In this document: in pieces, positions 45,188-53,620 of the stretch
Position numbering within the stretch: position 1 is the first letter of the stretch
Layout of the letters: the number at the start of each line of letters is the position of its first letter
Origin: Acinetobacter sp. C32I
GTDB lineage: Bacteria > Pseudomonadota > Gammaproteobacteria > Pseudomonadales > Moraxellaceae
Length of the DNA: 64,000 nucleotides
Reading direction: 5' to 3'
Assembly (NCBI RefSeq): GCF_023702715.1
Contig: NZ_CP098480.1
Location: forward strand, 4,092,001 to 4,156,000
The notes under the pieces: model-generated
What the model saw: only the letters and a program-made list of their open reading frames with translations
Database searches by the model: none
Told to the model about the DNA's origin: nothing
Position numbers and translations under genes: made by a program

Positions 45188-46570
45188 ATGGATGTAAACA
45201 ATAAACATGAGTTAAAGCAAGGATTGTCCAATCGGCATATCCAGCTGATTGCGCTAGGCGGGGCAATTGGGACAGGATTATTCTTGGGTCTTTCGCAAAC
45301 CATCAAACTGGCAGGGCCCTCTATTTTATTGGGTTATGCGATTGCTGGTGTGATTGCGTTTTTAATTATGCGCCATTTAGGAGAAATGGTGGTTGAAGAA
45401 CCCGTGAGCGGTTCATTTAGTTATTTTGCCAATAAATACTGGGGCCGCATGGCAGGCTTTATGTCGGGCTGGAATTATTGGGTGCTGTATGTGTTGGTCA
45501 GTATGGCTGAACTAAGTGCCATCGGGACTTTTATTCAATTTTGGTGGCCAGACGTGCCCACATGGCTGACTGCCTTGGTGTTCTTTGTACTGATTAATGC
45601 CATTAATCTGGTCAATGTCAGATTCTTTGGTGAGTCCGAATTTCTGTTTTCCTGCATTAAGATTGTTGCGATTTTAAGTATGATTGGCTTCGGTGCTTAT
45701 TTATTGCTTTCTGGTTCTGCGGGGCCACAGGCGGGTATTGCCAATTTATGGCAGCACGGTGGCTTTTTTCCACATGGCACGCATGGCTTTATTATGGCGC
45801 TTGCCGTGATCATGTTTGCCTTTGGTGGACTTGAACTGATCGGAATTGCTGCGGCAGAAACCAAAAATCCTGAAACCACCATTCCTAAGGCGGTGAATCA
45901 GATTGTGTACCGTATTTTGATTTTCTATATCGGTGCAATCGGGATTTTACTCTGTCTTTATCCGTGGAATATGGTGGCGGAAGGGGGCAGCCCTTTTGTA
46001 TTGATCTTCCAGTCCTTGAATAGTAATGGGGTTGCCAATGTCCTCAATTTTGTGGTGTTGATTGCAGCTGTTTCTGTTTATAACAGTTGTATTTATTGTA
46101 ATAGCCGTATGTTACATGGCTTGGCGGAACAGGGCAATGCACCTGCGGTATTGAAAAAAGTGAATGCGCGTGGAATTCCTGTTCCTGCGGCGATTGTCTC
46201 TGCTTCGGTTACGGCGATATGTGTGTTGGTCAACTATTTAATTCCGGGTGAAGCCTTTCAGTTATTCATGATGCTAGTGGTTGCAGCATTGGTGATTAAC
46301 TGGTTAATGATTTCCGTCACCCATTTGAAATTTAATAAAGCAATGCGCCTGAAACAACATCAAATCAAATTTAAAAGCATCTGGAGCCCATGGAGTAATT
46401 ATCTCACCATCAGCTTTGTCTGCTTTATTTTGATTATTATGGCGATGACCCCTGATATGCGTTTGGCTGTTATTCTCGGACCGATCTGGCTGGCGATTTT
46501 AGCGGCGATGTATATCTTTAAATATCGTAAAAAAATGTTGGTGCTGCCCGAAGCACAGTCCAACCTTTAA
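45188..46570 (+). CDS. Amino acid permease, AroP/PheP type
   Basis: A 460-aa APC-superfamily transporter with about 12 hydrophobic helices. The N-terminal LKQGLSNRHIQLIALGGAIG followed by TGLFLGLSQTI and PSILLGYAI is the amino acid transporter signature of the AroP/PheP/GabP group. EEPVSGSFSYFANKYWG and FGGLELIGIAAAETKNP are further signatures. ATG at 45188 has GGAGA about 10 nt upstream; the frame extends 18 codons further. It follows ipdC, so aromatic amino acids are the likely cargo. Terminator at 46574-46603. Confidence 0.92.
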   Translation: MDVNNKHELKQGLSNRHIQLIALGGAIGTGLFLGLSQTIKLAGPSILLGYAIAGVIAFLIMRHLGEMVVEEPVSGSFSYFANKYWGRMAGFMSGWNYWVLYVLVSMAELSAIGTFIQFWWPDVPTWLTALVFFVLINAINLVNVRFFGESEFLFSCIKIVAILSMIGFGAYLLLSGSAGPQAGIANLWQHGGFFPHGTHGFIMALAVIMFAFGGLELIGIAAAETKNPETTIPKAVNQIVYRILIFYIGAIGILLCLYPWNMVAEGGSPFVLIFQSLNSNGVANVLNFVVLIAAVSVYNSCIYCNSRMLHGLAEQGNAPAVLKKVNARGIPVPAAIVSASVTAICVLVNYLIPGEAFQLFMMLVVAALVINWLMISVTHLKFNKAMRLKQHQIKFKSIWSPWSNYLTISFVCFILIIMAMTPDMRLAVILGPIWLAILAAMYIFKYRKKMLVLPEAQSNL

Positions 46571-46573
46571 ATC

Positions 46574-46603
46574 AAAAAAGGCACAGCAATGTGCCTTTTT
46601 TAT
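46574..46603. terminator. Bidirectional terminator permease/AHSA1
   Basis: AAAAAGGCAC-AGCAAT-GTGCCTTTTT: perfect stem with a T tract between convergent genes. Confidence 0.9.
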
Positions 46604-46623
46604 TGCATCGATGTTGTATTGAT

Positions 46624-47073
46624 CTAGAAGGGGGGAAACTTGTCCTGAACCAGATTGAGTTGAATCCCATGTTCTAAATAGGCTTTCAAGCTATCTACGA
46701 CGGTAGTGAAGCCACCCGTATTATCAATAATAAAGGTAATCAGCTCATCACCTTGTAAGGGGATATTATAATTTTGAATTCTGAGATAGGTTTGATCGTC
46801 ATTGATCGCCTCAAAGATGAAATCAACCGTACTGCTTGGCTCGCCCCATTGAATCTGAATTAATTCATTGGCAATTATTTTTGTCACCTTTACGTTTGCC
46901 GAAACTTGGTATTTTTCCCAAGTCCATTCAACCGTTTTTCCTAGTTCAAGTGGTGCTGTTGCCGAACTAAACCAAAATTTTGAGGTGATTTCTGGATCAA
47001 TAAATGCTTCAAAAACGCTGTGGGCCGGTTTACGAATCAGCATTTGTGTTTCAATTATGACAGGATTTAGCAT
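46624..47073 (-). CDS. AHSA1/SRPBCC domain protein
   Basis: A 149-aa protein with the START-like helix-grip fold: ETQMLIRKPAHSVFEAFIDP then KFWFSSATAPLELGKTVEW and LRIQNYNIPLQGDE are typical AHSA1 motifs. Such proteins bind hydrophobic ligands or partner proteins; nothing in context gives the ligand. The frame is open 21 codons upstream, but MLNPVIIETQ fits the family start; no strong SD at either position. The gap to pstS (356 bp) holds the Pho box and no other gene. Confidence 0.82.
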   Translation of the reverse strand: MLNPVIIETQMLIRKPAHSVFEAFIDPEITSKFWFSSATAPLELGKTVEWTWEKYQVSANVKVTKIIANELIQIQWGEPSSTVDFIFEAINDDQTYLRIQNYNIPLQGDELITFIIDNTGGFTTVVDSLKAYLEHGIQLNLVQDKFPPF

Positions 47074-47303
47074 TGTATCTGTTCTTTTTGATAGGGAATT
47101 GTCATAAAACATATATAAACTGGTTGCTCTGCCCAAGATACTTTTTGTTAAGCTGAATCAGCGAGTATTCTTTTAAATCCCATAAAATTCAATATCTAAA
47201 CGCTATTTTATGAGTGTAATCGAGTTCTGAGCTGCAAAAAATAAAGCAGAAAATATGACTTTATGACCAATAATTTTCTAAAAATTGAGCTTAAGAAATG
47301 GCT

Positions 47304-47346
47304 ATCACAAAAGCGTCATAAAGTTGTCACTTAATTGTCATATTAT
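47304..47346 (+). promoter_or_regulatory. Pho box and -10 element of the pst operon
   Basis: GTCA half-sites start at 47315, 47326 and 47337, exactly 11 bp apart, with an ATCA at 47304 as a fourth. CGTCATAAAGTTGTCAC matches the PhoB consensus well. TATTAT at 47341-47346 is at the right distance from the first pair to be the -10. Confidence 0.85.
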
Positions 47347-47429
47347 CTGCTCAAAATGCAGTTAACCAAAGTACAACACTTAACTTAAAAAGAGTTGTAA
47401 ACCAAATTGCATAAATGAGAGAAAACAGA

Positions 47430-48461
47430 ATGCGCTTAAATCCATGTCACATCGCAATTGCATTAGCTGTATCTGGGGCAACTGTAGCAACGACTGCAAA
47501 TGCAGCTCGTGATACGATTCAAATTGCTGGTTCATCTACTGTATTACCGTTTGCAAGTATTGTTGCTGAAGAGTTTGGCAACACATTCCCACAGTTCAAA
47601 GCACCGGTTGTTGGTTCAGGTGGTACGGGCGGTGGTTTGAAACAATTCTGTCAAGGTGTAGGTGATAACACTATCGACATCGCAAATGCTTCACGTCAAA
47701 TTAAAGACACAGAACTTGATGCATGTAAAAAATCTGGCGTAAACCAAGTACAAGAAATTAAAGTCGGTTATGACGGTATCGTATTTGCATCAAATGTTAA
47801 AAAAGCGGCATATAAATTAAAACCAGTACATGTATTCACTGCATTATCTGCACAGCTTCCTTCAAATGGTAAATTAGTTCCAAACCCATATACAACTTGG
47901 AACCAAATTGATAAATCATTACCAAATGAGCCGATCACTTTAGTTATTCCTGCTTCTAACCACGGTACGCGTGAAGTTTTCCAAGAGAAGATGGTTGATG
48001 CCGGTTGTGAAGCATTTGATTACTACAAAGCTTTAAGCAAAGATGATCAAAAGAAAGCATGTTCAACCTTCCGTAAAGATGGTCGTGTGATTGAAATTGC
48101 GGGTGACTATACTGAAACTCTAGCTCGCTTGAAAACGTCTCCAAATGCAGTCGGTGTATTTGGTCTAGGTTTCTATGATTCAAACCGTGATAAATTACGT
48201 GTAGCGACTGTAAATGGCGTGACGCCATCTGAGAAAACTGTACTAGATGGTAGCTACCTTGTTTCACGTCCATTGTTCTTCTACGTGAAAGGCGAGCACT
48301 TGAAATCAATCAAAGGCTTACCACAATTCACAGAATTCTTCTTAAACAAGAAAATTTCTGGTAAAGGTTCTAAATTAGAAAAAGCGGGCTTGATTCCTTT
48401 AAGCGACAAAGAGCGCGCAAAAATCCTAGCTGATTTCAAAGCGGGTAAATCAGTTAAGTAA
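47430..48461 (+). CDS. pstS: Phosphate-binding protein PstS
   Basis: A 343-aa periplasmic receptor of the high-affinity phosphate ABC transporter. Signal peptide (residues 1-25, ending TTANA) precedes IQIAGSSTVLPF, the phosphate-binding N-terminal motif. VGSGGTGGGLKQFCQG and DIANASRQIKDTE follow, as in PstS. ATG at 47430 has GAGAG about 9 nt upstream; an ATG at 47415 would add five residues. First gene after the Pho box, followed by a hairpin before pstC that may boost pstS over the permease genes. Confidence 0.95.
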   Translation: MRLNPCHIAIALAVSGATVATTANAARDTIQIAGSSTVLPFASIVAEEFGNTFPQFKAPVVGSGGTGGGLKQFCQGVGDNTIDIANASRQIKDTELDACKKSGVNQVQEIKVGYDGIVFASNVKKAAYKLKPVHVFTALSAQLPSNGKLVPNPYTTWNQIDKSLPNEPITLVIPASNHGTREVFQEKMVDAGCEAFDYYKALSKDDQKKACSTFRKDGRVIEIAGDYTETLARLKTSPNAVGVFGLGFYDSNRDKLRVATVNGVTPSEKTVLDGSYLVSRPLFFYVKGEHLKSIKGLPQFTEFFLNKKISGKGSKLEKAGLIPLSDKERAKILADFKAGKSVK

Positions 48462-48475
48462 TATTGTTAAAAGGG

Positions 48476-48510
48476 AGGCTGGTGAGACGTTGGATCATCA
48501 GCCTTTTTGT
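48476..48510 (+). terminator. Terminator-like hairpin between pstS and pstC
   Basis: AGGCTGGTGA and TCATCAGCCT pair (one G-U) around 9 nt, followed by TTTTTGT. It is inside a pst operon, so read-through is expected, giving more pstS than pstCAB mRNA. Confidence 0.75.
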
Positions 48511-48560
48511 CTAGCTAAGTTTTTTCAAATCATGAAAATTGAGAAAACAGTGGAGATTAC

Positions 48561-49940
48561 ATGAATCTGCTACTTATCGGTGTGTTATTAGCCCTTGTGG
48601 CAATTGCATATCAAATCGGGCTGAGCAAAAGCCGTAACCTAGCAGGTAAGGGAAATAACTCAGCAACACTACATTCTCGTCCAGGATATTATGGGGCGTT
48701 GGTTGCTTTGTGGTGTGGTATTCCTGCTTTTTTAATTTTGATTATTTGGAATTTGGTTGAACCAAGTATTTTACAACATATTATTTTCAATAATATTCCT
48801 GCATCTGTGAGTTCAACTTTAGATGCGGCAGGTCGTGATGTTTTAACCAGTCGAGTGCAAGCAATTGCTTCTGGTTTCGGGGTAACAGATCAGCCAGCAG
48901 CATATGAAGTTGCAGCAGCACAACAACTTGCTAAATTCCAGACCATTGGCTCATTTGCAAAACTTGCAGTGGTGATTAGTGCTGGACTTGCGGGTTTAGT
49001 TTGGGCAAAGCGTCATGTGAGCCAACAATTCCGTGCACGTAACCAAGTCGAAAAAACCATTAATGTTGCTTTGATCCTATGTTCTGGTGTCGCAATCTTG
49101 ACAACAATCGGTATTGTTTTATCGATGTTAAAAGAGGCGTTACACTTTTTCCATTTTGTCAGTCCAGTTGACTTCTTCTTTGGTACCGAATGGAATCCAG
49201 GCTTTAGCACCTCAGGAAATGCAGAAGGTAGCTACGGCATCTTACCGCTGATTTGGGGGACCTTAATGGTCAGTGGTATCGCATTATTGGTTGCGGTGCC
49301 GATTGGTTTGTTGGTTGCGATTTATCTGGCTGAATATGCATCGCCAAGCTTGCGTTCTTGGGCAAAACCTGCGATTGAGGTTTTGGCGGGGATTCCAACC
49401 ATCGTTTATGGTGTATTCGCCTTAATGGTTATTGGCCCATTCTTTAAAATAGTGGGTGAAAGTGTTGGTATCAATATTAATGCGACCAGTGCCCTAACCG
49501 CAGGTTTTGTAATGGGCATTATGATTATCCCATTCGTTTCCTCATTGTCTGATGACATTATTACTCAGGTACCTCGTGCATTACGTGATGGTTCTTTGGG
49601 CTTAGGTGCAACCAAATCAGAAACGATTCGTCAAGTGGTTCTACCTGCTGCTCTACCAGGGATTACAGGGGCATTTTTACTTGCCGTATCCCGTGCTGTG
49701 GGTGAGACCATGATTGTGGTGCTTGCAGCAGGAAACAGTCCATTGTTGCATGCAAATCCATTTGAAGCAGTTTCGACAGTAACCGTTACGATTGTGAAGC
49801 AATTAACGGGGGATACTGACTTTGCCAGCCCACAAGCACTGGTGGCATTCGCCCTTGGTTTAACGCTGTTTGTGATTACTTTGGGTCTAAACATTATTGC
49901 ACTGTACATCGTGCGTAAATATCGTGAGCAATACGAATGA
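48561..49940 (+). CDS. pstC: Phosphate transporter permease PstC
   Basis: A 459-aa inner membrane permease, longer than E. coli PstC (319 aa), with extra N-terminal sequence (residues about 1-150) containing two helices and a periplasmic stretch. The core holds PLIWGTLMVSGIALLVAVPIG, EVLAGIPTIVYGVFAL and the EAA-like LGLGATKSETIRQVVLPAALPGI loop that contacts PstB. GGAG lies 7 nt before the ATG. It overlaps pstA by ATGA. The longer form resembles the Pseudomonas-type transporters. Confidence 0.94.
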   Translation: MNLLLIGVLLALVAIAYQIGLSKSRNLAGKGNNSATLHSRPGYYGALVALWCGIPAFLILIIWNLVEPSILQHIIFNNIPASVSSTLDAAGRDVLTSRVQAIASGFGVTDQPAAYEVAAAQQLAKFQTIGSFAKLAVVISAGLAGLVWAKRHVSQQFRARNQVEKTINVALILCSGVAILTTIGIVLSMLKEALHFFHFVSPVDFFFGTEWNPGFSTSGNAEGSYGILPLIWGTLMVSGIALLVAVPIGLLVAIYLAEYASPSLRSWAKPAIEVLAGIPTIVYGVFALMVIGPFFKIVGESVGININATSALTAGFVMGIMIIPFVSSLSDDIITQVPRALRDGSLGLGATKSETIRQVVLPAALPGITGAFLLAVSRAVGETMIVVLAAGNSPLLHANPFEAVSTVTVTIVKQLTGDTDFASPQALVAFALGLTLFVITLGLNIIALYIVRKYREQYE

Positions 49941-51331
49941 GTTCATCAAATACATCTCCTCTGGATCCGAACCTATTGGATCCTCAAGTAGCTGCTGAAC
50001 AACGTGAGCAGCGTAAAAGAAAGATCCAAAGTTCTTTGGCTAAGCGTCATCGTAAAGAAAAAACCTTTCGCTTCGCAGGTATCTCGGCGGTTGTGATCGC
50101 GCTGGCATTTGTTGCCTTACTATTTGGTAGCATCTTGGCGAAAGGTCTGCCTGCTTTTTGGCAAAGCAGCGTGACCGTTCCAGTTTATTTTGATCCAGCG
50201 ATCATCAATGTTGGGGCGAAGCCAAAACAAACAGCAGGTGAAACCCCAGCTCACTTTGAAGAGCGCATGGTCGCTTGGCAAACTGAAATGGGTATGGTGG
50301 ACTGGGATGCCTTGATCGTAAATGGCATCGTTGCTAAAAACAAAGCCTTAGAGTCTCAACGTGATTATTTGAGCAGTTTATATACCAGTTCTGAAGCATA
50401 CCGTTTGCGTGATATGGTGCTTAAAAACCCTGCGCTGATTGGAAGCAAAGAAGAGATTAAATTCTTGGCAGATGCCAATGTTGATGTGTGGTTAGCAGGT
50501 AATATTGACCGTAGTTTACCAGATGACCAGCAACAGCTTGAACCTGAAGTGCGTCAACTGGCAGATCAGCTAAAAGCGGAAGGAATTATTACAAATACCT
50601 TCAATACCAACTTGTTCTTTAGTCCAGATTCTCGTAGTTCACCTGCAACCAGTGGTTTAGCCGGCGCATTCATGGGTTCATTATTCATGATGATGATCGT
50701 GATTGTGATCTCGATTCCAATTGGTGTTGCCAGTGCAATTTATCTTGAAGAGTTTGCACCAAAGAACATGATGACGGATATTATTGAAGTCAACATTAAT
50801 AACTTGGCTGCTGTTCCTTCAATTGTGTTTGGTTTACTGGGTGCTGCAATCTTTATTGGCTGGATGCAATTGCCATTATCAGCACCACTGGTCGGTGGTT
50901 TGGTTCTAAGTTTGATGACCTTGCCAACCGTGATTATCACAACTCGTGCATCGCTAAAAGCAGTTCCGCCTTCGATCCGCCAAGCCGCTTTGGGTCTAGG
51001 TGCGTCGAAAGTACAAACCATTTTTCATCATGTATTACCGTTGGCCTTACCAGGCATTATGACAGGTGCGATCATTGGGGTTGCACATGCATTAGGTGAA
51101 ACTGCACCGTTGCTTTTAATCGGGATGAGCGCTTTCGTTGCAAGTGTACCGACAACACCTTTAGATCAAGCGACTGCATTACCTGTACAGGTTTATTTGT
51201 GGCAAGGTAATGAATTACGTAACTTCTTTGAAGGACGTACCGCAGCAGCAATTATTGTTCTGTTGGCATTAATGATCGGATTGAACAGCCTTGCCATTTG
51301 GCTCCGTAAGAAATTTGAAGTGCGTTGGTAA
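49937..51331 (+). CDS. pstA: Phosphate transporter permease PstA
   Basis: A 464-aa permease partner of PstC, with a long insert after the first helix (residues about 60-230) that should lie in the periplasm, absent from E. coli PstA (296 aa). The core motifs [20 protein letters not shown] and [19 protein letters not shown] mark the PstA family and the ATPase-contact loop. It overlaps pstC by 4 bp and precedes pstB by 14 bp. The N-terminal tail is polar and basic. Confidence 0.94.
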   Translation: MSSSNTSPLDPNLLDPQVAAEQREQRKRKIQSSLAKRHRKEKTFRFAGISAVVIALAFVALLFGSILAKGLPAFWQSSVTVPVYFDPAIINVGAKPKQTAGETPAHFEERMVAWQTEMGMVDWDALIVNGIVAKNKALESQRDYLSSLYTSSEAYRLRDMVLKNPALIGSKEEIKFLADANVDVWLAGNIDRSLPDDQQQLEPEVRQLADQLKAEGIITNTFNTNLFFSPDSRSSPATSGLAGAFMGSLFMMMIVIVISIPIGVASAIYLEEFAPKNMMTDIIEVNINNLAAVPSIVFGLLGAAIFIGWMQLPLSAPLVGGLVLSLMTLPTVIITTRASLKAVPPSIRQAALGLGASKVQTIFHHVLPLALPGIMTGAIIGVAHALGETAPLLLIGMSAFVASVPTTPLDQATALPVQVYLWQGNELRNFFEGRTAAAIIVLLALMIGLNSLAIWLRKKFEVRW

Positions 51332-51345
51332 TTGAGGAGAGTACA

Positions 51346-52260
51346 ATGAATACGATTGATATTATGAACGCCGTAGAAAAGGATAAATCAGTGAATCCAC
51401 AGCAAACAGAATTTACGTCATCTGAAGCGCAAGTTCAGCAATCAAATACTGCATTTGTCTCTCAGTTTGAAACGGCTTCTTCAAATAAAAAGCCAAAAAC
51501 CAGTGAAGTGAAAATCAGTACCAAAGATGTTCATGTTTACTATGGTGAAACTGAGGCAATCAAAGGAATTGACCTTGATGTTTACCAGAACGAAGTGATC
51601 GCATTCATTGGTCCATCGGGTTGTGGTAAATCGACATTCCTGCGGACTTTAAACCGTATGAATGACACCATTGATAGCTGTCGTGTGACGGGTAAAGTGA
51701 CCTTAGATAATCAAGATATCTACGATCCAAATCTTGATGTGGTGTTGCTGCGTGCACAAGTCGGCATGGTATTCCAAAAGCCAAACCCATTTCCAAAATC
51801 AATTTTTGACAACGTTGCTTATGGCCCGAAATTACATGGTTTGGCACGTGATAAATATGACCTAGAAGAAATTGTTGAAAACAGTTTGCGTAAAGCGGGT
51901 TTATGGGACGAAGTCAAAGATCGTTTGAGTCAACCAGGCACAGGTTTATCAGGTGGTCAGCAGCAGCGTTTATGTATTGCACGTACCATTGCAGTAAGCC
52001 CAGAAGTGATCTTGATGGATGAGCCATGTTCAGCACTGGATCCAATTGCGACCGCAAAAATTGAAGAATTGATTTCAGAATTGTCAGAACAATTCACCAT
52101 TGCAATCGTCACTCACTCTATGCAGCAAGCGGCGCGTGTCTCTGACCGTACAGCTTACTTCCATTTGGGTGACTTGATTGAAGTGAACTCGACTGAAAAA
52201 GTCTTTACTCAGCCTGATCATCAATTGACTGAAGCCTATATCACAGGTCGTTTTGGTTAA
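51346..52260 (+). CDS. pstB: Phosphate transporter ATPase PstB
   Basis: A 304-aa ABC ATPase: Walker [13 protein letters not shown], signature LSGGQQQRL, Walker [13 protein letters not shown] and the switch His in [11 protein letters not shown]. It drives phosphate import with PstCA. The N-terminal 50 residues before the ABC domain ([17 protein letters not shown]) are an unconserved polar extension. ATG at 51346 has GAGGAGA upstream; the frame opens at GTG 51325. No phoU follows, unlike the E. coli operon. Confidence 0.95.
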   Translation: MNTIDIMNAVEKDKSVNPQQTEFTSSEAQVQQSNTAFVSQFETASSNKKPKTSEVKISTKDVHVYYGETEAIKGIDLDVYQNEVIAFIGPSGCGKSTFLRTLNRMNDTIDSCRVTGKVTLDNQDIYDPNLDVVLLRAQVGMVFQKPNPFPKSIFDNVAYGPKLHGLARDKYDLEEIVENSLRKAGLWDEVKDRLSQPGTGLSGGQQQRLCIARTIAVSPEVILMDEPCSALDPIATAKIEELISELSEQFTIAIVTHSMQQAARVSDRTAYFHLGDLIEVNSTEKVFTQPDHQLTEAYITGRFG

Positions 52261-52275
52261 TTTTTCGATCTAATA

Positions 52276-52304
52276 AAACAAGAGCCTGCGGGCTCTTGTT
52301 GTTT
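52276..52304 (+). terminator. pst operon terminator
   Basis: ACAAGAGCC-TGC-GGCTCTTGT followed by TGTTTATATAA: strong stem, moderately T-rich tail. Confidence 0.8.
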
Positions 52305-52406
52305 ATATAAATGAAAATGAATCTATTTTGCAAAATCGCTATTGAATTTTTATTGAGCAGACCACATCTTAGAACAATAACGCCGAACTTATAGAGCACA
52401 TACTTC

Positions 52407-53369
52407 ATGTTATTCCATTTACCTAAGTTTCCTGCTGAAATTCGTATTAGTCATCTCAATGCGCGTGTGAATGAACAAAGAAAAAGAATTGCGCAAACCA
52501 CCGCTTCTCGTTTGGAGTTATTACAACTCGTTCAACAATTGGCGAAAGAAGCCAAAATTCGTAAAAAGAATGATCAAAAAATTTATGTCCTCGACTTTAA
52601 AGGGGATGTTCAAGCCTCTGCGGTCGATACCATTCGTGAAGAAATTACTCTGATCTTAGCGACTGCTAAAGCAGGGCATGATCGTGTTGTTGTTCGTTTA
52701 GAAAGTCCAGGTGGCATGGTGCATGGCTATGGTTTAGCAGCTGCGCAATTGGTGCGTTTACGTGATGCAGGTTTTAATGTCACCATCTGTGTGGATAAAG
52801 TTGCTGCAAGTGGCGGTTATATGATGGCATGTATTGCCAATGAAATTATTTCTGCGCCGTTTGCTGTGGTTGGCTCGATTGGCGTGGTTGCACAAGTACC
52901 GAACTTTAATCGTTTATTAAAGCAGCACAATGTCGATTTTGAGCTGTATACCGCAGGGGAATATAAACGTACCGTGACTATGTTTGGTGAAAACACGCCA
53001 GAAGGAAAGGCCAAGTTTGAAGAAGAATTGCAGCAAACCCATTCTTTATTTAAACACTTTGTTGAAAAATACCGCCCACAACTCGATGTTGCTAAAGTCG
53101 CAACAGGCGAGCATTGGTATGGTGAAGATGCCCGTGAACTGAACTTGGTTGATAAGCTACAAACCTCAGATGAATATTTATTAAGCTTGTTACCAAAGCA
53201 TGATATCTATGTGATTAATACTCGTAAACGTCCGACCTTTGGTGAGAAACTGGGATTACAGGCAGCACAAATGGCTGAAAGTTTAATTCCGACTGTGCTC
53301 AGTAAAATTACCGATAGTCTTGCAAAAGCAAATAGTACGATTGTACAAATGCGCGACCCGAAATTTTAA
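52407..53369 (+). CDS. sohB: SohB-like S49 family serine peptidase
   Basis: A 320-aa peptidase of the SppA/SohB group. The Ser nucleophile lies in VAASGGYMMACIANEII and the catalytic Lys in TAGEYKRTVTMFGENT; RLESPGGMVHGYG is the oxyanion region. E. coli SohB has an N-terminal membrane anchor; here the first 60 residues are basic and polar with no hydrophobic helix, and an in-frame TAG 15 nt before the ATG excludes a missed extension. It may be cytosolic or peripherally attached. Terminator at 53394-53423. Confidence 0.85.
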   Translation: MLFHLPKFPAEIRISHLNARVNEQRKRIAQTTASRLELLQLVQQLAKEAKIRKKNDQKIYVLDFKGDVQASAVDTIREEITLILATAKAGHDRVVVRLESPGGMVHGYGLAAAQLVRLRDAGFNVTICVDKVAASGGYMMACIANEIISAPFAVVGSIGVVAQVPNFNRLLKQHNVDFELYTAGEYKRTVTMFGENTPEGKAKFEEELQQTHSLFKHFVEKYRPQLDVAKVATGEHWYGEDARELNLVDKLQTSDEYLLSLLPKHDIYVINTRKRPTFGEKLGLQAAQMAESLIPTVLSKITDSLAKANSTIVQMRDPKF

Positions 53370-53393
53370 GTATTTGAACTAAGATACGCTATT

Positions 53394-53423
53394 AAAAAAA
53401 CCAGCCGATAGGGCTGGTTTTTT
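53394..53423 (+). terminator. sohB terminator
   Basis: AAAAAACCAGCC-GATAG-GGCTGGTTTTTT: perfect stem with a T tract. Confidence 0.93.
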
Positions 53424-53620
53424 ATGCTTGATCCTGCAGATTTTGGGGAAAGCCGTTGCTAGATTTGAACATTTGGTGAATTAAACAAACATGACAAAAC
53501 TTTTGATCGAATAGATTGTAGCACTATCGATCATTTGATATTTTAACTGCAAGATGAATTACTTAATTATTCATTAACCGAAAAAGTATTTAAAAATATA
53601 ATTGATAAGTGAGCATAATA

